DNA of 12,418 bases, taken from contig JBKPHP010000230.1 in NCBI GenBank assembly GCA_046729895.1, forward strand, positions 1 through 12,418. The letters are read 5' to 3'. Origin of the DNA: DASXBA01 sp046729895. GTDB taxonomy: Bacteria; Actinomycetota; Thermoleophilia; Solirubrobacterales; Thermoleophilaceae. The notes under the pieces were generated by a model that ran no database searches, had not been told where the DNA came from, and saw nothing but the letters and a program-made list of their open reading frames with translations. Position 1 is the first letter of the stretch, and each line of letters opens with the position of its first letter. The translations under genes were made by a program, and so were the position numbers. This document shows, in pieces, positions 6,292-12,418 of this stretch.

Positions 6292-7355
6292 GGATCGCAG
6301 TCCTCGGCGTCGGCCTGATCGGCGGCTCGATTGGTCTGGCGGCGCGCAAGCAGATCGAGGACGTGGAGGTGATCGGCTTCGGACGCGATCGCGAGCGGCT
6401 CGAGCTCGCCATGCAGCTGGGCGCCATAGACCGCGCGTCGGAGTCCCTCGAGTGGGCGCTGGAAGGCGCCTCGGCTTGCTTCGCCTGTGCGCCGGTGGGG
6501 GCTCTCCCCAAGCAGCTGAGGGCAGCTCTGGCGGCTGCGGCAGAGGATTGCGTCGTGACCGACGTTGGCTCGACCAAGCGACAGCTCGTCGACTCGATCG
6601 ACGATGAGCGCTTCATCGGCGGCCATCCGGTGGCGGGGGCGGAGACGATCGGGGTGGAGCACGCGAGGGCGGACCTTTTTGAGGGGGCCGTCTGGTACCT
6701 GACCCCGCTGGAGCGCTCGTCCGGCCTCCTCTACGAGCGGCTCCACCGGCTGGTCGTGTCCTTTGGCGCGCGACCCGTGGCGATCGACGCGCGCACCCAT
6801 GACCGCCTGCTCGCCACGGTCAGCCACCTGCCGCACGTGCTGGCGAACGTGCTCGTCTCCCAGGCGGCGCGCGAGCTAGCTCGCGAGGACGAGCCCCTGC
6901 CGCGCGCCGGGCCGAGCTTCCGGGACGCCACGCGCGTCGCCGGTGCCAGTTCGAGCGTCTGGACCGACATCTACCTCGCGAACAGGGAGGCGATTGCCGA
7001 CGAAATCGAGGAGACGGTGGCGCGCCTCGGCGAGGTCGCGAGCTCCTTGCGCGCCGGGGATGCCGCGACCATCGAGGCCTGGAACGAGGCGGCGGCCGCC
7101 GACCGGCGGCGCCTGCTCGAGGCCGACCTCGCCGGCGGGCCGGTCCACGAGTTGCGGCTTAGCGTGCCGAACCGCCCGGGTATCGTCGCCCAGGTGGCCC
7201 TGGCACTCGGCAAGGCGGACGTGAACATCGTCGACATGGCGCTCGCGCCGGCCGCGGACATGCGTTCCGGGGCGATGACGCTCTGGGTTGCAGGCGACGA
7301 GGAGGCCGCCCGCGCCACCGAGCTGATCGACGAGCTCGGCTTTCCGGTCGGGTGA
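6288..7355 (+). CDS. tyrA: Prephenate dehydrogenase with C-terminal ACT domain
   Basis: The 355-residue protein oxidises prephenate to 4-hydroxyphenylpyruvate with NAD(P)+, the committed step to tyrosine. Residues 1-20 (MRIAVLGVGLIGGSIGLAAR) are the Rossmann GxGxxG fold. Catalytic His113 lies in GGHPVAGAE, SHLPH is at 179-183, and FRDATRVAGASSSVWTDIYLAN completes the prephenate site. From about residue 286 (HELRLSVPNRPGIVAQVALAL) an ACT domain follows, which in relatives binds tyrosine or another amino acid as feedback inhibitor. The start overlaps the preceding stop (ATGA) with GAAGG just upstream, and the stop overlaps aroA (GTGA). The specificity (prephenate versus arogenate) cannot be read with confidence. 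Confidence 0.95.
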   Translation: MRIAVLGVGLIGGSIGLAARKQIEDVEVIGFGRDRERLELAMQLGAIDRASESLEWALEGASACFACAPVGALPKQLRAALAAAAEDCVVTDVGSTKRQLVDSIDDERFIGGHPVAGAETIGVEHARADLFEGAVWYLTPLERSSGLLYERLHRLVVSFGARPVAIDARTHDRLLATVSHLPHVLANVLVSQAARELAREDEPLPRAGPSFRDATRVAGASSSVWTDIYLANREAIADEIEETVARLGEVASSLRAGDAATIEAWNEAAAADRRRLLEADLAGGPVHELRLSVPNRPGIVAQVALALGKADVNIVDMALAPAADMRSGAMTLWVAGDEEAARATELIDELGFPVG

Positions 7356-8650
7356 GCACGCGCTTCGAGCCGTCCGGTCCCCTGCGCGGGGACTACGTCC
7401 CCCCCTCGGACAAATCGATCTCGCACCGGGCCGCGCTGTTCGGGGCGATGTGCGACGAGCCCGTGACGATCGAGAACTACCTCGACTCAGCGGACACCCG
7501 CTCGACCTTGAACGCGCTCCGGACGGTTGGCGCGGGGGTCGAGGAGGACGATGGACGCGTGGTCGTACGGGGGGTGGGCCTCCACGAGGCCCTCGAGGCG
7601 ACCGGCGGCCACCTCGACGTGGGGAACTCGGGCACCCTGCTCAGGCTCATGCCCGGCTGGCTCGCCGGGCAGCCCGGCGGCGTGTGGACGCTCGACGGGG
7701 ACGAGTCGATCCGCCGCCGGCCGGTCGACCGGGTCGTCGAGCCACTGGCGGCGATGGGCGCCGGCATGGCGGCCAGGGAAGGGCGCTTTCCCCCGCTCAC
7801 GGTGACGGGCGCCCCGCTGACCGGCATCGAGTACGAGCTTCCTGTCGCCAGCGCCCAGGTCAAGTCCTGCGTGCTCATCGCGGGGATGCTGGCCGTGGGC
7901 TCGACGACCATAGAGCAGCCCCGCCAGACCCGCGATCACACCGAGCGCATGCTGCGCCGCGCCAGGGTGCCGTTCGCGCGCGACGGATTGCGAATCAGCG
8001 TGGCCCAGGTCGACGAGCTCGAGCTCGACGTCGTGACGGTTCCGGGCGACCCCTCCTCGGCGGCCTTCGTCGTAGCCGCGGCCTGCCTGGTTCCAGGCTC
8101 CCGGGTCGTCGTAAAGGACGTGACCCTCAACTGGACCCGCACCGGCTTCTTCCGGATCGCCCAGCGGATGGGTGCCCCGATACTCGGCGATCTCGAGGCG
8201 CCCGGCGCGGAGCAGGACCTCGAGCCGATCGGCGAGCTCGACGTCGCCGCCGGCCCGCTGGACGGCACCACGGTCGCGCCCGAGGAGGTGCCGCTGGCGA
8301 TCGACGAGCTGACGCTCGTGGCGCTGCTCGGCGCCTTCGCCGACGGCGAGACCGTGGTCAAGGGGGCCGAGGAGCTGCGGCTGAAGGAGTCGGACCGGAT
8401 CGAGGGGGTGGTATCGGGCCTCCGCGGCCTGGGCGCCGACATCGAGGACACGGGCGACGGGTTCGCGGTCCGAGGCGACGGCTCGCCGCTACCGGGCGGC
8501 ATGCTGGACGCCCGTGGCGACCATCGCATGGCCATGCTCGGCGCCGTGGCGGGCCTGGCTTCGCTGGAAGGGGTCGAGGTGGTGGGGATGGAGGCGGCGG
8601 CCGTCTCGTACCCGGGATTCGAGTCCGACCTGCAGGGTCTGCTCGGGTAG
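7352..8650 (+). CDS. aroA: 3-phosphoshikimate 1-carboxyvinyltransferase (EPSP synthase)
   Basis: The 432-residue enzyme joins phosphoenolpyruvate to shikimate 3-phosphate, the sixth shikimate step and the target of glyphosate. Visible motifs are PSDKSISHRAAL (Asp20-Lys21-Ser22), VGNSGTLLRL (Asn92 to Leu99), SAQVKSC, GDPSSAAF, DELTLVALL, LKESDR and GDHRMAM. The loop reads NSGTLLRL where E. coli has NAGTAMRP: the glycine matching Gly96 is kept but the proline matching Pro101 is leucine, more like Gram-positive class II enzymes. The GTG start overlaps the tyrA stop by 4 bases. It ends the aroF-aroG-tyrA-aroA block; a 290-base gap follows. Confidence 0.97.
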   Translation: MSTRFEPSGPLRGDYVPPSDKSISHRAALFGAMCDEPVTIENYLDSADTRSTLNALRTVGAGVEEDDGRVVVRGVGLHEALEATGGHLDVGNSGTLLRLMPGWLAGQPGGVWTLDGDESIRRRPVDRVVEPLAAMGAGMAAREGRFPPLTVTGAPLTGIEYELPVASAQVKSCVLIAGMLAVGSTTIEQPRQTRDHTERMLRRARVPFARDGLRISVAQVDELELDVVTVPGDPSSAAFVVAAACLVPGSRVVVKDVTLNWTRTGFFRIAQRMGAPILGDLEAPGAEQDLEPIGELDVAAGPLDGTTVAPEEVPLAIDELTLVALLGAFADGETVVKGAEELRLKESDRIEGVVSGLRGLGADIEDTGDGFAVRGDGSPLPGGMLDARGDHRMAMLGAVAGLASLEGVEVVGMEAAAVSYPGFESDLQGLLG

Positions 8651-8697
8651 GCCCCGGTCGCCTCTCGCTTCTGAGTGCGCGAACCCCCTGCGGATCG

Positions 8698-8836
8698 GGG
8701 CTGGGTAGGAGGTGCCGGGGATCGCGGATCCGTGCGAAATCGCCGAATGTTGTCCATTAGCACCCCTCCTGGGTGGTCTGGATGACTTTCTTCGTGAAGT
8801 CGGTCGCCCCGGACCGGCCGTCCTGCTACCCAGCCC
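8698..8836 (+). ncRNA. Candidate structured RNA element between aroA and cmk
   Basis: GGGCTGGGTAG (8698-8708) and CTACCCAGCCC (8826-8836) are perfect 11-base complements that would close a 139-base domain. Inside, AGG/CCT (8710-8712/8822-8824) and GCCGG/CCGGC (8714-8718/8814-8818) can prolong the stem with small mismatches. Three hairpins lie within: GGATC-GCG-GATCC (8719-8731), CACCC-CTCCT-GGGTG (8761-8775) and GACTT-N8-AAGTC (8784-8801). AGGAGG (8707-8712) could pair instead with CCTCCT (8765-8770). It could be an aroA 3' end or terminator region, a cmk leader element or an independent RNA; the strand is assumed from the flanking genes. It matches no family I know. Confidence 0.4.
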
Positions 8837-8926
8837 TTTATGTCCCGAAGAGCACCTCTCGCTCAACGCGAAGCGAGTGGGGGCGCCGGTCGCGCGAACC
8901 CCGAGGGCGACGGCTCCGCCGAGGTC

Positions 8927-8932
8927 TAGCCT
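8927..8932 (+). promoter_or_regulatory. Candidate -10 element for leaderless cmk
   Basis: TAGCCT lies 8 bases before the cmk ATG and is followed by TCC, as in TACCCT-TCC before metK. There is no Shine-Dalgarno between it and the start, and the new promoter would make sense after the 290-base gap. No clear -35 is seen. Confidence 0.4.
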
Positions 8933-8940
8933 TCCGCCCG

Positions 8941-9567
8941 ATGGTCGTCGCCATAGACGGGCCCGCCGGCGCGGGCAAGAGCACGGTGGCGCGAGCGGTG
9001 GCCGACGTGCTCGGCTTCCCCTACCTCGACTCGGGCGCGATGTACCGGGCGGCTGCCCTCATGCTCCTCCGCCACGGGGGTGCCGCCTCGGAGCGGGCCA
9101 GGGAGCTGGAGCTTCGGCTGGGTAAGCGGATCGTCGCGAACGGCGAGGACGTGACGGAGGCGATCCGGGCCCCGGAGGTGGCGGAGGCGGCGTCACGGAT
9201 CGCAACCAACGAGAAGGTGCGCCGGGCCCTCGTCGCCAAGCAGCGCGAGCTGCTCAGCCGCGGCGACTGGGTCGCCGAAGGCCGCGACATCGGCACCGTG
9301 GTGGCGCCCGACGCGCCGGTGAAGGTCTTCCTCACGGCGAGCGCCGAGGAGCGCGCGCGCCGACGCGCCCAGGAGCTCGGCGCCGACGTGGAGACGGTGA
9401 TGCGCGACCAGGCGCTCCGCGACGAGCAGGACCGCTCGCGCGAGCACTCTCCCCTGCGTGCTGCACCCGACGCGGTGGAGCTCGACACGACCGGGCTCAC
9501 GGTGGACGAGGTCGTGGAGCGGGTGGCCGACCTGGTCCGGATGTCGGAGCGCCGCCTGGGCGGCTAG
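8941..9567 (+). CDS. cmk: Cytidylate kinase
   Basis: The 208-residue enzyme phosphorylates CMP and dCMP with ATP for nucleic-acid precursor synthesis. Residues 1-15 (MVVAIDGPAGAGKST) contain the P-loop GPAGAGKS, followed by LDSGAMYRA, NGEDVTEAIRAPEV, VAEGRDIGTVV from about residue 111, and KVFLTASAEERARRRAQEL. It is a little shorter than the usual 220-230 residues, with the shortening between LDSGAMYRA and the NGEDVTEAIR motif. The frame is open back to 8773, but ATG 8941 places the P-loop at the normal distance from the N-terminus and follows a -10-like element. The stop TAG is directly followed by the der ATG, so the two genes form an operon pair, a common cmk-der arrangement. Confidence 0.97.
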   Translation: MVVAIDGPAGAGKSTVARAVADVLGFPYLDSGAMYRAAALMLLRHGGAASERARELELRLGKRIVANGEDVTEAIRAPEVAEAASRIATNEKVRRALVAKQRELLSRGDWVAEGRDIGTVVAPDAPVKVFLTASAEERARRRAQELGADVETVMRDQALRDEQDRSREHSPLRAAPDAVELDTTGLTVDEVVERVADLVRMSERRLGG

Positions 9568-10863
9568 ATGGCTCCGCCGAAGATCGCCGTCGTTGGCTAT
9601 CCCAACGTCGGGAAGTCGACGCTCGTCAATCGTCTGAGCGGCAGCCGGGAGGCGGTCGTCCACGAGCAGTCGGGCGTGACCCGAGACCGCAAGGAGGTCG
9701 AAGCCGACTGGAACGGCCGGAGCTTCACCCTCGTGGACACGGGCGGCGTCGACATCGCCCAGCCGGGCGACCTCGCCGAGGCCGTCCGCCGCCAGGCCAG
9801 GAGGGCGCTTTCCGAGGCGGACCTGGCGCTCCTCGTGGTGGACGCGCGGGCAGGCCTGCGCCCGGGCGACGCCGAGCTCGCCGCCGAGCTGCGCGGCGGG
9901 CCCGCGCCGGTCGTGGTGGCGGCGAACAAGGTCGACGTCACAAGCCAGACGGGGCTCGCCGGCGAGTTCTATGCGCTTGGCCTGGGTGACCCGGTGCCCG
10001 TGTCAGCCACCCAGGGGCTCGGCGTCGGCGACCTGCTCGACCTGATCGTGGAGCGGCTCCCGGCTGCGGCCGCCCACGCCGGGGCCGACACGACCGCGCT
10101 TGCGGTGATCGGGCGGCCCAACGTCGGCAAGTCGTCGCTCGTCAACCGGCTGCTTGGTGAGGAGCGGGTGATCGTGACGCCGGTCGCGGGCACGACCCGC
10201 GACTCCATCGACACTCGGATCGAGTTCGAGGGATGCCCGGTGACACTGGTGGACACAGCGGGGCTACGACGGCGGACCAAGGTCGCGGGGAGCGTGGACT
10301 ACTACGCGCAGCTCCGCTCCGAGCGCGCCGCCGACCGCGCCGCGGTCGCGATCGTGGTCTGCGACGCCACCGAGGGTGTGACGAGCGAGGATCTCCGGGT
10401 CGCCGAGATGGCCATGCGCGCCAAGTGCGCCACCGTGTGCGCCCTCAACAAGTGGGACGTGACCCGCACCGACCTCGAGGACGCAAAGGTCCGTGTCGAG
10501 GGCAAGCTCCGGCAGCGACCGCGGGTACTCGCGGTATCGGCGAAGACCGGCCGCGGCCTGCGTCGCCTCATGGCGGAGGCGCTGGACGTGGCCGACCGCG
10601 CGCGGGCCCGGATACCCACCCCGCAGGTCAACCGCTTCCTGTCCGACCTCCAGTCGGCCCGCCAGCCGCCCGCCGTGCGCGGCAAGCGCCTGCGCCTCTA
10701 CTACATGACGCAGGTCGAGACCGACCCGCCGCGCTTCGCGGTGCAGGTCTCGGACCGCCGCCTCGTGACCCGCGACTACGCGTACTTCCTCGAGAACCGC
10801 CTGCGCGAGCGCTTCGGGCTGGAGGGCGTGCCGCTCGTGATCGACTTCAACACCAGTCGCTAG
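9568..10863 (+). CDS. der: Ribosome biogenesis GTPase Der (EngA)
   Basis: The 431-residue protein is the essential double GTPase of 50S ribosome assembly. The first G domain has VGYPNVGKST (GYPNVGKS at 10-17), DTGG and NKVD (120-123). The second has GRPNVGKSS (182-190), AGTTRDS, DTAG and NKWD (294-297). The C-terminal 80 residues are the KH-like RNA-contacting domain (from about 350, PTPQVNRFLSDL through LENRLRERFGLEGVPLVIDFNTSR). Length and motif order match the family. ATG 9568 immediately follows the cmk stop with no spacer, so it is probably translated by coupling or reinitiation. The last codons begin the tandem repeat that leads into the metK upstream region. Confidence 0.98.
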   Translation: MAPPKIAVVGYPNVGKSTLVNRLSGSREAVVHEQSGVTRDRKEVEADWNGRSFTLVDTGGVDIAQPGDLAEAVRRQARRALSEADLALLVVDARAGLRPGDAELAAELRGGPAPVVVAANKVDVTSQTGLAGEFYALGLGDPVPVSATQGLGVGDLLDLIVERLPAAAAHAGADTTALAVIGRPNVGKSSLVNRLLGEERVIVTPVAGTTRDSIDTRIEFEGCPVTLVDTAGLRRRTKVAGSVDYYAQLRSERAADRAAVAIVVCDATEGVTSEDLRVAEMAMRAKCATVCALNKWDVTRTDLEDAKVRVEGKLRQRPRVLAVSAKTGRGLRRLMAEALDVADRARARIPTPQVNRFLSDLQSARQPPAVRGKRLRLYYMTQVETDPPRFAVQVSDRRLVTRDYAYFLENRLRERFGLEGVPLVIDFNTSR

Positions 10864-10927
10864 TCGCTGGTCGCTGGGAGCGGCACCGCCCGAAGCGTTA
10901 CCGACTAGCCGCCGGTGACCAGCGACC
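10855..10927. repeat. Tandem heptamers and competing inverted repeats between der and metK
   Basis: AGTCGCT, AGTCGCT and GGTCGCT stand head to tail at 10855-10875, over the der stop codon. Downstream inverted copies allow at least three alternative stems: GCTAGTCG (10859-10866) with CGACTAGC (10902-10909), GTCGCTGGTC (10863-10872) with GACCAGCGAC (10917-10926), and GGTCGCTGG (10869-10877) with CCAGCGACC (10919-10927). They cannot all form at once. The element could be a der terminator or act on metK. Confidence 0.55.
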
Positions 10928-10934
10928 GGCCCGC

Positions 10935-10940
10935 TACCCT
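10935..10940 (+). promoter_or_regulatory. Candidate -10 element for leaderless metK
   Basis: TACCCT ends 10 bases before the metK ATG, and the gap is pyrimidine-rich with no Shine-Dalgarno, suggesting transcription starts at or near the start codon. The same TAnCCT-TCC pattern occurs before cmk. No convincing -35 is placed. Confidence 0.4.
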
Positions 10941-10950
10941 TCCCCGACTC

Positions 10951-12246
10951 ATGACGACACAGCGGCTTTCCGAGAACGAGTTCCTGTTCACTTCCGAGTC
11001 GGTCACCGAGGGCCACCCCGACAAGATGGCCGACCAAATCTCGGATGGTGTGCTCGACGCGGTAATGGCCGACGACCCCGTCGGCCGCGTGGCGTGTGAG
11101 ACGCTCGTGAACACGGGGCTCGTGGTCGTCTCCGGCGAGATCACGACGGAGACCTACGTGGACATCCCGAAGATCGCCCGGGAGACGATCAAGCGAATCG
11201 GCTACCACGGCGGGAAGTACGGCTTCGACTGCGAGTCCTGCGCGGTAATCACCGCGATCGACGAGCAGTCCCCCGACATCGCTCAGGGCGTCGACGCCGC
11301 CTACGAGTCGCGCCGCGACCCCGCCGACGAGGACCCGCTCGACAAGGCGGGAGCCGGCGACCAGGGCATGATGTTCGGCTACGCGACCCGCGAGACGCGC
11401 GAGCTGATGCCCATGCCCATCTCGCTCGCGCACAAGGTGGCCCATCGACTCGCCGAGGTGCGTCGCGGCGACGTTATGCCCTACCTCGGCCCGGACGGAA
11501 AGACCCAGGTCACCGTCCGCTACGAGAACGGACGGCCGATCGAGATCGAGAAGATCCTGATCTCGACGCAGCACAAGGAGGGGCTCGACACCGAGACCCT
11601 CATCAAGCCCGACCTCTGGGAGCACGTCGTGCACCCGATCCTCCCCGGCGAGCTGTACGACGAGAAGAAGCTGCACGACGGCTCGGACCACTTCCTGGTG
11701 AACCCCACCGGCAAGTTCGTGATCGGCGGCCCGATGGGCGACTGCGGGCTCACGGGGCGCAAGATCATCATCGATACCTACGGCGGGATGGCCCGTCACG
11801 GCGGGGGTGCCTTCTCCGGGAAGGACCCCTCGAAGGTCGACCGCTCCGCCGCCTACGCCGCCCGCTACGTGGCAAAGAACGTGGTCGCCGCGGGCCTCGC
11901 CGATCGCTGCGAGGTGCAGGTGGCCTACGCGATCGGCGTGGCACACCCCATCTCGCTGATGGTCGAGACCTTCGGCACCGAGCGGGTCTCGAAGACGAAG
12001 ATCGCGGGGCTGATCGAGCAGCACTTCGACCTCCGGCCGGGGGCCTTCCGCCACTACCTCAACCTGCACCGGCCGATATTCCAGAAGACAGCCGCCTACG
12101 GGCACTTCGGCCGGGAGGACCACGACTTCACCTGGGAGAAGACCGACAAGGCCGATTCTCTGCGGCGGGCCGCGGGCCTGGCTGACCGCAAGTCCGCCCC
12201 TGGGGTGGACTCGGAAAGGCCACCCCGCAGCGCTGCCAGCGCCTAG
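10951..12246 (+). CDS. metK: S-adenosylmethionine synthase
   Basis: The 431-residue enzyme makes S-adenosylmethionine from methionine and ATP. Residues 11-25 (FLFTSESVTEGHPDK, with His22 and Asp24) are the ATP/Mg site. GAGDQGMMFGYA from about residue 134 and GGGAFSGKDPSKVDRSAAY from about residue 284 are the two family signatures. The protein ends normally with DFTWEKTDKADSLRRAAGL but continues for about 20 more residues (ADRKSAPGVDSERPPRSAASA). This tail is encoded over a strong hairpin. ATG 10951 is preferred over the in-frame GTG 10915, which lies inside the inverted repeats. No SAM riboswitch is recognised upstream. The gene converges on the cyclase gene; their stops share CTAG at 12243-12246. 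Confidence 0.98.
   Translation: MTTQRLSENEFLFTSESVTEGHPDKMADQISDGVLDAVMADDPVGRVACETLVNTGLVVVSGEITTETYVDIPKIARETIKRIGYHGGKYGFDCESCAVITAIDEQSPDIAQGVDAAYESRRDPADEDPLDKAGAGDQGMMFGYATRETRELMPMPISLAHKVAHRLAEVRRGDVMPYLGPDGKTQVTVRYENGRPIEIEKILISTQHKEGLDTETLIKPDLWEHVVHPILPGELYDEKKLHDGSDHFLVNPTGKFVIGGPMGDCGLTGRKIIIDTYGGMARHGGGAFSGKDPSKVDRSAAYAARYVAKNVVAAGLADRCEVQVAYAIGVAHPISLMVETFGTERVSKTKIAGLIEQHFDLRPGAFRHYLNLHRPIFQKTAAYGHFGREDHDFTWEKTDKADSLRRAAGLADRKSAPGVDSERPPRSAASA
12202..12226. terminator. Hairpin in the metK 3' end, possible bidirectional terminator
   Basis: GGGGTGG (12202-12208) and CCACCCC (12220-12226) form a perfect 7-bp stem with an 11-base loop. It lies within the last codons of metK and 17 bases beyond the stop of the convergent minus-strand cyclase gene. 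No T-tract follows on either strand. A terminator for the cyclase transcript is the simplest reading. Confidence 0.45.
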
Positions 12247-12418
12247 CGCTCGGGCTCGCCGCGCCGCACGCGGTACACGGAGACCTCGCCGCGCACGCCC
12301 TTGAACCGCCGGTTGCCGGCGTACGACCAGGCCCAGCCGTCGTTCCGGGCGGCTTCACGAACCTCTTCCGCGGCCACGACGCTCCCCGGGCGGGCGAAGC
12401 CGGTGATCCGGCTGGCCA
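12243..12418 (-). CDS. Class III adenylate/guanylate cyclase, C-terminal end (cut by window edge)
   Basis: The minus strand has an open frame from the right edge to the TAG at 12243-12245, encoding 57 residues beginning ASRITGFARPGSVVAAEEVREAA and ending FKGVRGEVSVYRVRRGEPER. This matches the end of the class III nucleotide cyclase catalytic domain: the usual N-L-A-S-R motif (its Arg stabilises the transition state, its Asn lies just outside the window), A-x-PG-x-V, and the final LKG-V-x-V-Y strand (here FKGVRGEVSVYRV). These enzymes make cAMP or cGMP. Substrate choice and N-terminal sensor domains cannot be judged from this piece. The stop overlaps the metK stop. Confidence 0.85.
   Translation of the reverse strand, partial: ASRITGFARPGSVVAAEEVREAARNDGWAWSYAGNRRFKGVRGEVSVYRVRRGEPER

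Larger units (their letters stand above)
8651..8940. other. 290-base gap between aroA and cmk with no convincing gene
   Basis: Frames here are open but match no recognised protein, and the cmk frame extends back to 8773 without family-like sequence. Short segments are lower in GC (around 8735-8760, 8782-8800 and 8834-8845) than the flanking genes. The gap holds the inverted repeat described at 8698-8836, short direct repeats on both sides of it, a CTCGCT/AGCGAG hairpin (8858-8877), and a candidate -10 just before cmk. No tRNA, tmRNA, SRP RNA or RNase P signature is visible. Confidence 0.6.

Noticed and set aside
7450..8760. 436-codon open frame on the + strand inside aroA
   Set aside because: It is a shifted frame of aroA made of Arg/Gly/Pro low complexity with no domain signal.
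7936..8763. Minus-strand ORF with a perfect AGGAGG 7 bases before ATG 8757
   Set aside because: The encoded protein is low-complexity and mostly antisense to aroA. The AGGAGG/CCTCCT pair is better explained as part of the inverted-repeat structure. A short translated peptide cannot be excluded.
8751..8826. Protein-like minus-strand stretch (TDFTKKVIQTTQEGC) ending in TAATG at about 8755-8760
   Set aside because: It shows GC-rich third codon positions and a TAATG overlap, but the open stretch is only about 22 codons, has no start codon and matches no family I know. It could be a gene remnant.
8651..8940. tmRNA, SRP RNA, RNase P RNA or tRNA in the aroA-cmk gap
   Set aside because: None of the conserved motifs is present: no tRNA-like T-loop with acceptor stem, no SRP GGAAGGAAGCAGCC-type core and no RNase P core.
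10864..10950. SAM riboswitch upstream of metK
   Set aside because: The gap is only 87 bases and I could not fit the conserved core of the SAM riboswitch classes I know. The visible structure is simple repeats.
10264..12123. Long open frame (619 codons) on the minus strand across der and metK
   Set aside because: It is an antisense shadow of two certain genes, produced by high GC and strong codon bias. Its sequence shows no family motif.

Overview
This window is GC-rich (roughly 70 % by eye). Its codons end mostly in G or C, and stops and starts are often fused. Gene content and order (rluB, aroH-type chorismate mutase, a HisC-like aminotransferase, DAHP synthase, tyrA, aroA, cmk, der, metK) suggest a high-GC actinobacterium. 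I would guess the Thermoleophilia/Solirubrobacterales, but no rRNA or other marker fixes this.

Layout. (1) At 1-1290 a LysR-type regulator gene, cut off at the left edge, is divergent from a ten-helix EamA/DMT exporter. The 70-base gap carries a LysR-type box. (2) At 1337-3574 lie rluB, aroH and a HisC-family aminotransferase, all on the + strand. aroH and the aminotransferase overlap by 4 bases. (3) At 3571-3804 a small minus-strand zinc-binding protein gene converges on the aminotransferase gene. (4) At 3805-4183 is a regulatory region. It holds a near-perfect palindrome, a candidate promoter, a 30-codon leader peptide ending in Cys-Trp-Tyr-Trp-Arg-Phe-Thr, and two mutually exclusive RNA stems, which together look like an aromatic amino acid attenuator. 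(5) At 4184-8650 are two DAHP synthases of different subclasses, tyrA with an ACT domain, and aroA, each overlapping the next by 4 bases. (6) At 8651-8940 a 290-base gap without a convincing gene contains a long-range inverted repeat with internal hairpins. (7) At 8941-12246 come cmk, der and metK. (8) At 12243-12418 is the 3' end of a class III nucleotide cyclase on the minus strand.

How it works together. The two DAHP synthases start the shikimate pathway, and AroA makes EPSP near its end. AroH converts chorismate to prephenate, TyrA oxidises prephenate towards tyrosine, and the HisC-like enzyme probably carries out aromatic transamination. The window therefore encodes entry, exit and branch steps of aromatic amino acid synthesis. 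The leader peptide suggests that at least the aroF-aroA operon is controlled by charged tRNA-Trp, tRNA-Tyr and perhaps tRNA-Phe. cmk, der and metK are housekeeping genes. cmk and metK, and perhaps aroH, lysR and the leader ORF, look like leaderless transcripts with a -10-like hexamer 6-10 bases before the start codon.

The most interesting items are the attenuator with the palindrome over its promoter, and the unexplained structured gap before cmk. All RNA structures were found by eye as complementary stretches; none was folded computationally.
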